64,000 bases of DNA from Clostridia bacterium (GTDB taxonomy: Bacteria; Bacillota; Clostridia; Oscillospirales; Acutalibacteraceae): NCBI GenBank assembly GCA_017549105.1, contig JAFYVN010000012.1, forward strand, positions 62,001 to 126,000, read 5' to 3'. The notes beneath the pieces were generated by a model. It made no database searches. It worked only from the letters and a program-made list of their open reading frames with translations, and was not told where the DNA came from. Shown in pieces: positions 7,877 through 16,630 of the stretch (position 1 is the stretch's first letter; the number at the start of each line of letters is the position of its first letter). The translations under genes were made by a program, and so were the position numbers.

Positions 7877-9757
7877 ATGAAAATGCGTGCACCTTGCGTT
7901 CCGCTTATTACTATTGACCCTTATTTTTCAGTATGGTCACAGGATACCGTGCTTAATGTTTCTGAAACAGTTCATTGGACCGGAAAAAGAAACTACCTTC
8001 TCGGTTCGGTTAATGTTGACGGCAAAGAATATACTTTTTTCGGATATCACAGAGATAAACACAAGCTCAATCAGGTTTCGCTCGATATTGATGCGCTGTC
8101 AACAACTGCTGTTTTTGAAAATGATGAAATCACCCTTAAAGCGGTGTTCACTTCTCCTGTAATTGCTGATGATTACAGATTGCTTACAAGACCTGTTTCT
8201 TATCTTGCAGTTTCATATTCTTCAAAAGACGGAAAGGCTCACGATGTCAGCGTTAATGTCGGTGCAAGTGAAGAACTCTGCCTTGACAAAGTATGGCAGA
8301 GCGAAATAACAATCGAAGAAGTATCCGTCAGCAATATCAAGGGATACAAAATGGGTAACGAAGAGCAAAAACCTCTTAACCGCAGCGGTGACGATCTCAG
8401 AATAGACTGGGGATATTTTTACCTTATGTCCGATTCTCAAAAGGCTCAGACCCGTGTTGAAAGAGTGTGGAGCATGGATGTAATCAATGTCAGCTCTGAA
8501 ATCGAAGAAAATGAAAGAATACTTTATCTTTTTGCGTATGACGATATTGAAAGCATTGAATATTTCGGCAAACACCTTAAATCATGGTGGAATAAAGACG
8601 GTCAGCCGATTCTTGATGCAATTGCGGAAGCTGCAGAAGAATACGATGAATTGACAGTTCGTTGCAATGATTTTTCGCAGAAACTTTATGCGGATGCAGA
8701 GAAGGTGGGCGGCGAAAAGTATGCCGAGCTTCTTTCTCTTGCTTACCGTCAGGTTATTGCGGGTCATAAGCTTGTGCTTGACGAAAACGGCGAAATTCTT
8801 TACATCTCAAAAGAATGTTTTTCTAACGGATGTGCCGCAACTGTTGACGTTTCTTATCCGTCAATCCCGATGTTTCTGATTTATAATCCCGAGCTTGTCA
8901 AGGGTATGATGCGTCCCGTTTTCCGTTATGCAAAAAGCGATGCGTGGGTGTTTGACTTTGCTCCTCACGATGTAGGTTGCTATCCTCTTGTCAACGGTCA
9001 GGTTTACGGTGAGAATGCTCTTAAATGGCAGATGCCTGTTGAAGAATGCGGAAATATGCTTGTTATGGCAACAAACATCGCTCTTGCAGAGGGTAATGCG
9101 GATTTTGCAAACGAAAATATCGACCTTCTGCGTAAATGGTGCAGTTATCTTATCGAATACGGTGCCGACCCCGGTCATCAGCTCTGCACCGATGACTTTG
9201 CTGGTCATCTTGCTCATAACTGCAACCTCTCTCTTAAAGCTGTTATGGGTCTTCGCGGTATGGCTGTTATTGAAGATATGAGGGGTGACAAAGAAAAATC
9301 GGATTTCTATCGCACCGAAGCCGAAAAAATGGCTGAAAACTGGATGAATACTGCCCTCAATCCCGACGGCACTTCAAACCTCGCTTTCGACCAACCCAAC
9401 ACATATTCAATGAAATACAATATGGTCTGGGATAAAGTGTGGGGAACCAACCTCTTCAGTCAGGAGTTTATGGATGCAGAAATTACGGATAATATGAAGC
9501 ATTTCAACAAATACGGTATGCCGCTCGACAGCCGTGCGGATTATACTAAGTCAGACTGGCTTGTGTGGGTTGCATCGATGGCATCTTCAAAGGAAGTTTT
9601 TGAAGAGTATATTGCTCCTCTGTGGAGGGCTTATGACGAAAGCTCCAGCCGTGTACCGATGACCGATTGGTATGATACCGTCAGCGGCAAAACAGTTTCA
9701 TTCCAGCACAGAACCGTTCAGGGCGGACTGTTTATGAGAATGCTCATGAATAAATAA
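7877..9757 (+). CDS. GtaA-like protein (DUF4965/DUF5127/DUF1793 family)
   Basis: A 626-residue protein matching the family named after fungal glutaminase A: N-terminal beta region (VPLITIDPYFSVWS), then an alpha-helical toroid with the family motifs KYAELLSLAYRQVIAGHKL, ISKECFSNGCAATVDVSYPS, FDFAPHDVGCYPL and DDFAGHLAHNCNLSLKA. There is no signal peptide, so it is cytoplasmic here. The glutaminase name is doubtful for bacterial members; the toroid resembles glycoside hydrolase folds, and the context (GH38 next, sugar kinase upstream) favours carbohydrate work. I chose the second ATG (7877): the AAAAGG ribosome site abuts the first ATG (7868) and is correctly spaced from the second. It is first in an operon with the GH38 gene (35-nt gap). 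Confidence 0.8.
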   Translation: MKMRAPCVPLITIDPYFSVWSQDTVLNVSETVHWTGKRNYLLGSVNVDGKEYTFFGYHRDKHKLNQVSLDIDALSTTAVFENDEITLKAVFTSPVIADDYRLLTRPVSYLAVSYSSKDGKAHDVSVNVGASEELCLDKVWQSEITIEEVSVSNIKGYKMGNEEQKPLNRSGDDLRIDWGYFYLMSDSQKAQTRVERVWSMDVINVSSEIEENERILYLFAYDDIESIEYFGKHLKSWWNKDGQPILDAIAEAAEEYDELTVRCNDFSQKLYADAEKVGGEKYAELLSLAYRQVIAGHKLVLDENGEILYISKECFSNGCAATVDVSYPSIPMFLIYNPELVKGMMRPVFRYAKSDAWVFDFAPHDVGCYPLVNGQVYGENALKWQMPVEECGNMLVMATNIALAEGNADFANENIDLLRKWCSYLIEYGADPGHQLCTDDFAGHLAHNCNLSLKAVMGLRGMAVIEDMRGDKEKSDFYRTEAEKMAENWMNTALNPDGTSNLAFDQPNTYSMKYNMVWDKVWGTNLFSQEFMDAEITDNMKHFNKYGMPLDSRADYTKSDWLVWVASMASSKEVFEEYIAPLWRAYDESSSRVPMTDWYDTVSGKTVSFQHRTVQGGLFMRMLMNK

Positions 9758-9792
9758 CATAATATATTTTATTTCCCGAAAGGATTAACAAT

Positions 9793-12700
9793 ATGCTTGC
9801 AGAAAGACAGATTGAGCGTATGCTCGAAAAACTTAAAAGATTTGAAACAATTCTTGACCCGATGCTTTTCAAAAAGGTTGCGAAGATAGATACCGTTGAT
9901 TTTTATGAAACAACCGACAGACTTTATGAAATTCCCGAAGATTCTCTTTTTGCTCCCAAAAACAGCGGAGAGACATGGGGAAGCGAAGAGGCTTTCGGTT
10001 GGTTTAAGACACAGTTTACCGTTCCCGAAGAGCTTGACGGAAAATCGGTTTTTCTTATGCCTCATACAGAGGGCTACGAAACCCTTCTTTGGGTTAACGG
10101 AAAACCCTTCGGCACATTCTGTACGAAGATAGTTTTCACGGGTCACGGCAATCATTATTGCGATATGCTTACCCTCAATGCCAAGGCGGGTGAGGTTATT
10201 GATATTGCTCTTGAAGTCTATACGGGTCACACCCATCTGGGTTGTTCACCGCTTGAATCAAACCGTCTGATCAAAGACTACACTTATCGCTTTGACGGAC
10301 TTGATATCTGCCTTAAGGATGAATTTATTCAGGAATTCTATTTTGATCTCAAGGTTATCAACGAGCTTGTTGAGACACTTCCCGATACATCGTTCAGAAA
10401 AGGTCAGCTCATAAACGCTCTCTACGAAGTGCATAAGCGTCTGCTTTATGCATATGACGACACCGATGAAGAATCTTTCAGAGCAGCAATGAAGTCGGCT
10501 CATCCTTTCCTCAAGGAGATGCTTGTTGTCAAAAACGGACCCGAAGCTGCGAAGGTTGGTATTATCGGTCATTCCCATCTTGATACCGCATGGCTCTGGA
10601 AAGCAACCGAAACAATCAAAAAGAGCGCCAGAACATATTCAAATCAGCTTTCACTTATGGAGCAGTACCCCGAGCATAAATTTGTGCAGAGTTCAGCTTG
10701 CCATTCAAATATGCTTCTCGAACATTATCCCGAACTTTTTGAACGTATTAAAGATAAGGTTGCCGAAGGCAGATATGAGCCCAACGGCGGTGTATGGGTT
10801 GAATGTGACTGCAACATCACTTCGGGTGAATCGATGATAAGACAGTTTCTCTGGGGTCAGAGATTTACAAGAAAGCATTTCGGATATACATCCGACAGTT
10901 TCTGGCTTCCCGATACTTTTGGCTACAGTGCGGCAATTCCGCAGATTATGAAGGGATGCTCCGTTGATTATTTCCTCACAACAAAAATCGACTGGAACGA
11001 TGTCAATCACTTCCCTTATGATTCGTTCTGGTGGCAGGGTATTGACGGCACAAAGGTTTTCACACATTTCAATTCAACCGCTGCATGGCCCTCACCGCGT
11101 TGCTTCGATTATGCGGTAACCGGCGATTCAAAGCACTGTAAGAGCCTTAACGAAAGAAATGTCACCAACAAACGTATCGTTGCTTTCGGTCACGGTGACG
11201 GAGGCGGCGGACCTCAGTATGAAATGATTGAGGTTGCACGCAGAATAAAAGACCTCAACGGTTGCGCCAAGGCTGAATATATGACAGTCGGCGAGTTTAT
11301 GAAAGATCTCGAAAAAACAGCGGTTAACCCCAACACCTATTCGGGTGAACTTTATCTTGAACTTCACAGAGGTACTCTCACAAACCAGCACAACATCAAG
11401 CATAACAACAGAAAAGCAGAGCTTGCTTTGCGTGATCTTGAATATTTAACCGTCAGCAACGCTGTCAGATCTGGCAATGTTGCAAGTGACGAAAAGATTC
11501 ATCCGCTTTACAAAACACTTCTGCTTAATCAGTTCCACGATATTCTTCCCGGAACCTGTATTCCTTCGGCACACAAGCTTTCGCTTTCAGAAACAAACGC
11601 TCTTCTCAAAACCGCATATGAGCTTATTGAAGAAAATCTTACGGGCGAAGGTGAATGCATCAGCGTTACAAACACTCTTTCATTCGACAGAAATGACCCA
11701 ATATTCCTCGAATGCGATGAAGGATATATCGCAGATTGCAACTGCAAACAGCAGACCTATAAAAACCTCGACGGCAAGAATATTCTTATTATCAGCGGTC
11801 TTACCGTGCCTGCGTTCTCAACCGTAAAAATCAATCTTATAAAGGGTACTGCAGACACTGCAAGCGAAATTTCAGTTGACGGCAACAAGCTTTCAACTCC
11901 CTTTGCAGATATTACATTTGATGAAAAGGGTTATATTGCTTCGCTTATCGATAAAAAAGCAAAAAGAGAAGTCAGAGGCGAAGGTTATCCGCTCAACACA
12001 TTTATTATTGCCGAGGATCTTCCTCTTGCCTGGGATAACTGGGATATAGATGCCGACCTTGAATGCAAATTTGCGGATAATTCGGTTCTTCTCAGCAGAG
12101 AGATTGTTTCTCACGGTGCTGCAGCTTTGATAATCAGAAGCAAATACAGTATTTCGAAGAAATCAACAATTACTCAGGATGCAATTTATTTTGCCGATAC
12201 GGCGGAAATCAGATTTGATACCGTTATGGATTGGCAGGATAATCACCGTTTCCTCAAAACAGCATTCGATACATCTGTTCAGAATAATTTTGCACGTTTC
12301 GAAATTCAGTACGGCAATGTTATGCGCCCCACAACGAGAAACGATTCCGTTGAAAAGGCAAAGTTTGAGGTTGTTAACCACAAATTCACCGACCTTTCCG
12401 AAACCCGATTCGGTGCAGCTGTTCTCAATGACAGCAAGTACGGTATCAGCGTTGAGGGCGGAAAAATGCGTCTTTCACTTCATAAGGGCGGTTTAAGACC
12501 CGACTTTGAGGGTGACAGAGGAATTCACAGAACGGTTTATTCGTTCCTGCCTCATAACGGCGGATTTACAACAGAAAATGTTGTCCGCCCCGCATATGAG
12601 CTTAATATTCCCGTGCTTAAGGGTAAGGGCGATTTTGAAGCGGTTGCGCTTGTTCTTCCCAAGGCAGAAAATGTTATTGTTGAATCAATCAAGCCTTGTG

Positions 12701-12894
12701 AGGATAACGAAAAAGCTTTTATCGCAAGACTTTATGAATCCGAAGGAACTTACACCAATTGCCCCGTTGAATTCTTTGACGGTGCAAAGAAGGTTGAAAT
12801 TACCGATATGCTCGAAGAGGTCAAAGAAACCTTTGAAGGAAATGAGCTTTCGTTCCGTCCCTTTGAAATCAAAACTCTTAAAATAACATATTAA
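9793..12894 (+). CDS. Alpha-mannosidase, glycoside hydrolase family 38
   Basis: A 1033-residue intracellular retaining alpha-mannosidase of usual GH38 length. An N-terminal beta-sandwich (~1-250) is followed by the catalytic barrel opening with the zinc-binding GHSHLDTAW (H260, H262, D264), the WLPDTFGYS motif with the likely nucleophile D374, GHGDGGGGP, the helical mid domain with NQFHDILPGT, and C-terminal beta domains. It removes alpha-mannose from oligosaccharides such as trimmed N-glycans or fungal mannan fragments; linkage specificity is not visible. AAAGGA ribosome site. It is the middle gene of the run 7877-14255 and has a paralogue at 48022-51090 with clearly different sequence. Confidence 0.93.
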   Translation: MLAERQIERMLEKLKRFETILDPMLFKKVAKIDTVDFYETTDRLYEIPEDSLFAPKNSGETWGSEEAFGWFKTQFTVPEELDGKSVFLMPHTEGYETLLWVNGKPFGTFCTKIVFTGHGNHYCDMLTLNAKAGEVIDIALEVYTGHTHLGCSPLESNRLIKDYTYRFDGLDICLKDEFIQEFYFDLKVINELVETLPDTSFRKGQLINALYEVHKRLLYAYDDTDEESFRAAMKSAHPFLKEMLVVKNGPEAAKVGIIGHSHLDTAWLWKATETIKKSARTYSNQLSLMEQYPEHKFVQSSACHSNMLLEHYPELFERIKDKVAEGRYEPNGGVWVECDCNITSGESMIRQFLWGQRFTRKHFGYTSDSFWLPDTFGYSAAIPQIMKGCSVDYFLTTKIDWNDVNHFPYDSFWWQGIDGTKVFTHFNSTAAWPSPRCFDYAVTGDSKHCKSLNERNVTNKRIVAFGHGDGGGGPQYEMIEVARRIKDLNGCAKAEYMTVGEFMKDLEKTAVNPNTYSGELYLELHRGTLTNQHNIKHNNRKAELALRDLEYLTVSNAVRSGNVASDEKIHPLYKTLLLNQFHDILPGTCIPSAHKLSLSETNALLKTAYELIEENLTGEGECISVTNTLSFDRNDPIFLECDEGYIADCNCKQQTYKNLDGKNILIISGLTVPAFSTVKINLIKGTADTASEISVDGNKLSTPFADITFDEKGYIASLIDKKAKREVRGEGYPLNTFIIAEDLPLAWDNWDIDADLECKFADNSVLLSREIVSHGAAALIIRSKYSISKKSTITQDAIYFADTAEIRFDTVMDWQDNHRFLKTAFDTSVQNNFARFEIQYGNVMRPTTRNDSVEKAKFEVVNHKFTDLSETRFGAAVLNDSKYGISVEGGKMRLSLHKGGLRPDFEGDRGIHRTVYSFLPHNGGFTTENVVRPAYELNIPVLKGKGDFEAVALVLPKAENVIVESIKPCEDNEKAFIARLYESEGTYTNCPVEFFDGAKKVEITDMLEEVKETFEGNELSFRPFEIKTLKITY

Positions 12895-12920
12895 TAACTG
12901 ATAAAAAGCAGGTGTAAAAA

Positions 12921-14255
12921 ATGAAAAGAATAATCGCAACAATACTCTCGGCAATGGTCGGACTTTTCGGCTACACAATCGTTGACACAGCGATTGAAAC
13001 AAGGGTAACAACCGTTGAAAACGAACTTATCGCTCTCAAAAGCGAGGTTTCGATGCTCAGAGGCGAGATTTCGGAATACCACGCAGTAAAACCCACACCC
13101 CCGACAACCGAAATGCCCACAACAAAACCCGAACCCACAACTGTTATTCCTACAACAGTTATTCCGACCACAACCGAACCCGCAATAGTAACTCCCGTTA
13201 CAAAACCGACTACAACCAAGCCTGTAATAACAAAAGCACCTACAACGTCACCTACAATTACCCAACCTACAACAGCAAAAACAATAACAACAACAAAACC
13301 CGCACCCACAACAACAAAGCCAACCACAACCAAGCCTGCGCCCACAACAGTGCCTACAACAATCCCCACAACCGTTCCGACAACAGCGGTATATGTTGTT
13401 GACAGCGGTTACTGCGGAGATTACACAACCTGGACATTATATTCCGACGGAAAACTCGTTATCTCGGGTAAGGGTGCAATTTATAACGCAATGCCTGCAT
13501 GGAATGGTTATGATTCTCAAATAAAGTCAGTTATAATTGAAGACGGTGTTACAAGTATATCGAGTTCGGCATTCCACAATTGCGCAAATCTTGAAAGTGT
13601 AAAAATCCCCAACAGCGTAACAAGCATAGGTGATAATGCATTCCAATATTGCACAAATCTTGAAAGTGTGAAAATCTCTGACAGCGTAACAAGCATAGGT
13701 GGTGAGGCGTTTTCCGGTTGCACAAGCCTCACGAGTGTGACAATCCCCGATGGCGTGACAAGTATAGGCGGTTTTGCATTCCAAGGTTGCACAAGTCTCA
13801 CAAGCATAACAATTCCCGACAGTGTAACAAGCAGCATAGGCTATTTTGCATTCTCCGGTTGCACAAGCCTTGAAAGTGTAACAATCGGCAACAGAGTAAC
13901 AAGAATAGATGGCGATGCGTTCTCCGGTTGCACAAGTCTTGAAAGTATAACAATCCCTGACAGCGTGACAAGTATAGACTGGCATGCATTCGAAGGTTGC
14001 ACAAGCCTTGAAAGCGTGATCATCGGCAACGGTGTGAAAGCAATAAACAAAGAAGCGTTCTATAACTGCACACACCTCAAAACCGTAACAATCGGCAAGA
14101 ATGTGACAAAAATTTATGAAATGGCATTTGCAGGTTGCACAAGCATAACCGATGTCTACTATGCAGGCACAGAAGAAGAATGGAACGCAATCACAATCGG
14201 TGACAGTAACGCCCGTCTCACCGATGCAAAGATTCACTATAACCACACGGTATAA
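12921..14255 (+). CDS. Membrane-anchored LRR_5 (BspA-like) surface protein
   Basis: A 444-residue protein: a hydrophobic N-terminal segment (IIATILSAMVGLFGYTIV) acting as signal anchor or signal peptide, a short heptad-like stretch (~25-55), a ~95-residue Thr/Pro linker of TTKP-type repeats (wall-spanning), the YCGDYTTWTLYSDGKLVISG cap seen on all LRR_5 modules in this window, and about nine 23-residue LRR_5 repeats (IPDSVTSIGxxAFxGCTSLxSVT), ending in the usual EEWNAITIG cap. No C-terminal tail or LPXTG, unlike its relatives here. It lies 26 nt after the GH38 gene with ribosome site GCAGGTG and no terminator between, so it is probably in that operon. A surface binding role is inferred from the family. 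Confidence 0.85.
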   Translation: MKRIIATILSAMVGLFGYTIVDTAIETRVTTVENELIALKSEVSMLRGEISEYHAVKPTPPTTEMPTTKPEPTTVIPTTVIPTTTEPAIVTPVTKPTTTKPVITKAPTTSPTITQPTTAKTITTTKPAPTTTKPTTTKPAPTTVPTTIPTTVPTTAVYVVDSGYCGDYTTWTLYSDGKLVISGKGAIYNAMPAWNGYDSQIKSVIIEDGVTSISSSAFHNCANLESVKIPNSVTSIGDNAFQYCTNLESVKISDSVTSIGGEAFSGCTSLTSVTIPDGVTSIGGFAFQGCTSLTSITIPDSVTSSIGYFAFSGCTSLESVTIGNRVTRIDGDAFSGCTSLESITIPDSVTSIDWHAFEGCTSLESVIIGNGVKAINKEAFYNCTHLKTVTIGKNVTKIYEMAFAGCTSITDVYYAGTEEEWNAITIGDSNARLTDAKIHYNHTV

Positions 14256-14273
14256 TTACAGCACACAATATCG

Positions 14274-14334
14274 CCTTCCCCTTGAGGGGAAGGTGTCGCA
14301 CTGCGACGGATGAGGTGATTGCCGACAGGCAATT
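14274..14334. repeat. Interspersed palindromic repeat (CCTTCCCC family)
   Basis: Three successive hairpins: CCTTCCCC-TTGA-GGGGAAGG (14274-14293), GTCGCA-C-TGCGAC (14295-14307) and ATTGCC-GACA-GGCAAT (14319-14334). A truncated relative is at 57378-57407. From memory, CCTTCCCC...GGATGAGGTG sequences are dispersed in many Clostridia genomes. The remaining gap to 14388 shows nothing else. Confidence 0.6.
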
Positions 14335-14388
14335 ATGAATTTTATATCTATTGATGCTTCGCCCTTTTCAAAGGAGCCGAAACAACAA

Positions 14389-14422
14389 AAAAAATCCTGC
14401 GGTTTTCACCGCAGGATTTTTT
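14389..14422 (-). terminator. Intrinsic terminator of the TetM-like GTPase gene (bidirectional)
   Basis: AAAATCCTGCGG-TTTTCA-CCGCAGGATTTT, perfect 12-bp stem with A- and T-tracts on the two sides; serves the minus gene and could stop plus-strand transcription too. Confidence 0.85.
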
Positions 14423-14463
14423 GCAATATGTAATTCTTTTAATTTTTTACCGTTGAAATACCG

Positions 14464-16485
14464 TCAGTCTTTCTGATATGCACCTCTTGCGTAAAGAATC
14501 CACTTTGAACGGTCAAGGGGATTAACACCTCTTCGGGGATTTATGTGTTCAAGTCCGTCACGGCATTCTCTGTAGCCGTAAAACGATTGATTCAGAACGG
14601 CTTTTCCCGATGATAAAACGGCAATTCTTGTAGGCAAATCCATTGAAGTTGCAACGGGAACAATCGCTTCAAGAGTAACGTTCTGACCGAGGGTCAGAGG
14701 TGAGTCGTATTCACCGCCAACCCTGACTATCTCCGAAAGAATCTTGCCCGAAAGCTCAGCAGGTGCCGTAATTCTTATTTTTAAAAGCGGTTCAAGAATT
14801 GTTGAACCGAGTTCGTTTAATCCGTTCATAAACGCCATCGGAGTGCATACGAAAAAGTCAAGCGGATGAGTGTGGATTGTGTGATGTTCGCCTCCGATGA
14901 GAGTGCATTTGAAATCTGTAACCTCCCAGCCGTAAAGACCTTGCTCAAGGCACGAGTTGAACGATGTGCGTATATGCGACTGATATCGGTAGAAACATTG
15001 ATTTGACGGCAGTCTTCCGTGATATGAAACACCGTATCCTCTCGGCATCGGCTCAAACATAAACTCAACAACTGCCCAGCACGGTTTAGGCATTGTGTAG
15101 CTCGCCCTTGCAAGACCTTTGCAGGAAGGTGTTTCTTTATAAATAACCGTCGGGGGAGAGAATGAAGCCGAAAGATTATACCGTTCTTTTAAAAGTGTAT
15201 CGATAACCTCGAGCTGGATTTTGCCCGTTGTGCTGATTGTTATTTCTTTTTGACCGTTTTCCCATTTTGCGTCTATGTAGGGTTCTTCGTCGGAAAGTTC
15301 ACCGAGAGCCGCCGCAAGAGAGGGGAGCTTCAATGCATCGCCGTCTGACGGGGTAACTCTGACCCTCAGAAACGGATTTACAAGCTTTGTGGATTCGCTG
15401 ATTGCAAGTGAGCCGATGAAATGACCCGTTTTTGCGCTCGGCAGACCGCAGACAGCAGCAATGTTACCGCCTTTTACGTTCCCTGAGTCAATATATTTTG
15501 CTCCTGAGAACAGTTTTATCTGAGAAATTTTTTCTTTTGGCGACGGTTTCTTTTCTATTTCAACAGCTGAATTTTCGCTGTCATTATCGTCTGCTTTGTT
15601 GTTCGGAGAAAGAATTTCAACCTCATCGCGGTTTGAAATCTCACCGCCGAAAAGTCTTATGTGAGAGATCTTTCCGAGCGTTTTATCGTGTTCGATTTTG
15701 AAAATAATTCCGCATAATTCATCGGTTGCCAGTCTGTCTGACGAGGGCATAAATTCCGTAAGTGCATCAGCGAAATCTTCAATGCCGAGCGAGAATTTGG
15801 CACTTCCGCAGAAAACTGGAGTCAGTTCGCAGGATGAGATTTTTTCTTTCACAAGTTCTTTTGCACGTTCTTCGGAAAGCGCTTTTTCTTCAAGAAAAGC
15901 ATCTGCCGCTTCATCGCAGATATCAGCAAGCGATTCGGTTGCAGCCAAAGCAAATCGGATGTCCGAAACCCTTGATACACAAGGGCTTTCAAGCCCTTCG
16001 TTTTCAACGGAGGAAAGTCTGAGATATGTCTGTGACGAAACTTGTTTGAGTTCATTAATAACAGAATCAACGTCGGAACCTGACCTGTCGATTTTGTTGA
16101 TGAAAATAATTCTCGGCAGCTTTGCAACGTCGAGCGATTTGAGAATATTTTCGGTGTGTGCACGCACTCCTTCAACAGCAGAAACAACAACCACCGCATA
16201 GTCAAGTGCCGTCAGAGCACGTTCAACTTCGCCTGCAAAATCAACGTGACCGGGAGTGTCGATGATATTGATTGTTACCCCTTTCCATTCTGTGCTTGCG
16301 GTTGCGGTGCGAACGGAAATGCCTCTTTGTTTTTCAATTGAAAGGCTGTCGGTTGCCGTTGTGCCGGCATCAACACTTCCTGCAGAGCGGATTGCACCCG
16401 TGAGAAAAAGAAGCTGCTCGGTAAGCGTTGTTTTTCCTGAGTCAACGTGAGCCAATATTCCGATGTTGTGGATTTTTTGCGGCAT
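14464..16485 (-). CDS. TetM-like ribosomal protection / translation-factor GTPase
   Basis: A 673-residue EF-G-related GTPase of the Tet(M)/Tet(W)-like family. All G motifs are present: AHVDSGKTT (12-20), RGISVRT (54-60), DTPGH (76-80), NKID (130-133), followed by domains II-V. Family members release tetracycline or related stalls from the ribosomal A site. Domain II carries a Ser/Asp/Glu/Lys-rich insert (around NNKADDNDSENSAVEIEKK) absent, as far as I know, from mobile tet genes, and the base composition matches the neighbours. I therefore read it as a chromosomal housekeeping-type homologue rather than an acquired resistance gene; resistance is unproven. Single gene, own terminator, divergent from the Gfo/Idh gene. 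Confidence 0.85.
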   Translation of the reverse strand: MPQKIHNIGILAHVDSGKTTLTEQLLFLTGAIRSAGSVDAGTTATDSLSIEKQRGISVRTATASTEWKGVTINIIDTPGHVDFAGEVERALTALDYAVVVVSAVEGVRAHTENILKSLDVAKLPRIIFINKIDRSGSDVDSVINELKQVSSQTYLRLSSVENEGLESPCVSRVSDIRFALAATESLADICDEAADAFLEEKALSEERAKELVKEKISSCELTPVFCGSAKFSLGIEDFADALTEFMPSSDRLATDELCGIIFKIEHDKTLGKISHIRLFGGEISNRDEVEILSPNNKADDNDSENSAVEIEKKPSPKEKISQIKLFSGAKYIDSGNVKGGNIAAVCGLPSAKTGHFIGSLAISESTKLVNPFLRVRVTPSDGDALKLPSLAAALGELSDEEPYIDAKWENGQKEITISTTGKIQLEVIDTLLKERYNLSASFSPPTVIYKETPSCKGLARASYTMPKPCWAVVEFMFEPMPRGYGVSYHGRLPSNQCFYRYQSHIRTSFNSCLEQGLYGWEVTDFKCTLIGGEHHTIHTHPLDFFVCTPMAFMNGLNELGSTILEPLLKIRITAPAELSGKILSEIVRVGGEYDSPLTLGQNVTLEAIVPVATSMDLPTRIAVLSSGKAVLNQSFYGYRECRDGLEHINPRRGVNPLDRSKWILYARGAYQKD

Positions 16486-16556
16486 TTCTTATCCTCACTT
16501 TCGTTTTTTCGTCAAATATTATAAAACAAAAGCCTCTTTTTTTCAACATATATATA

Positions 16557-16608
16557 ATGACAAACCTAAAAAAATGTAATATAATAAAACAGTATATTTT
16601 ATTACATT
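16557..16608 (+). promoter_or_regulatory. Promoter with inverted repeat upstream of the Gfo/Idh gene
   Basis: ATGACA (16557-16562), 17-nt spacer, TATAAT (16580-16585). A 9-bp perfect inverted repeat, AATGTAATA (16573-16581) and TATTACATT (16600-16608), brackets the -10 and start site and may be an operator. Confidence 0.6.
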
Positions 16609-16630
16609 AAATTGCCAAAGGAGAATTGTT

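Noticed and set aside
13527..14246. Long antisense open frame (239 codons) over the LRR repeats
   Set aside because: It is the mirror of a low-stop repeat coding for LRR_5; no ribosome site, Cys-rich nonsense product, and the sense frame has signal segment, caps and repeats.
14464..16485. Mobile tetracycline resistance gene
   Set aside because: No conjugative or transposon genes around it, composition like the neighbours, extra insert in domain II.
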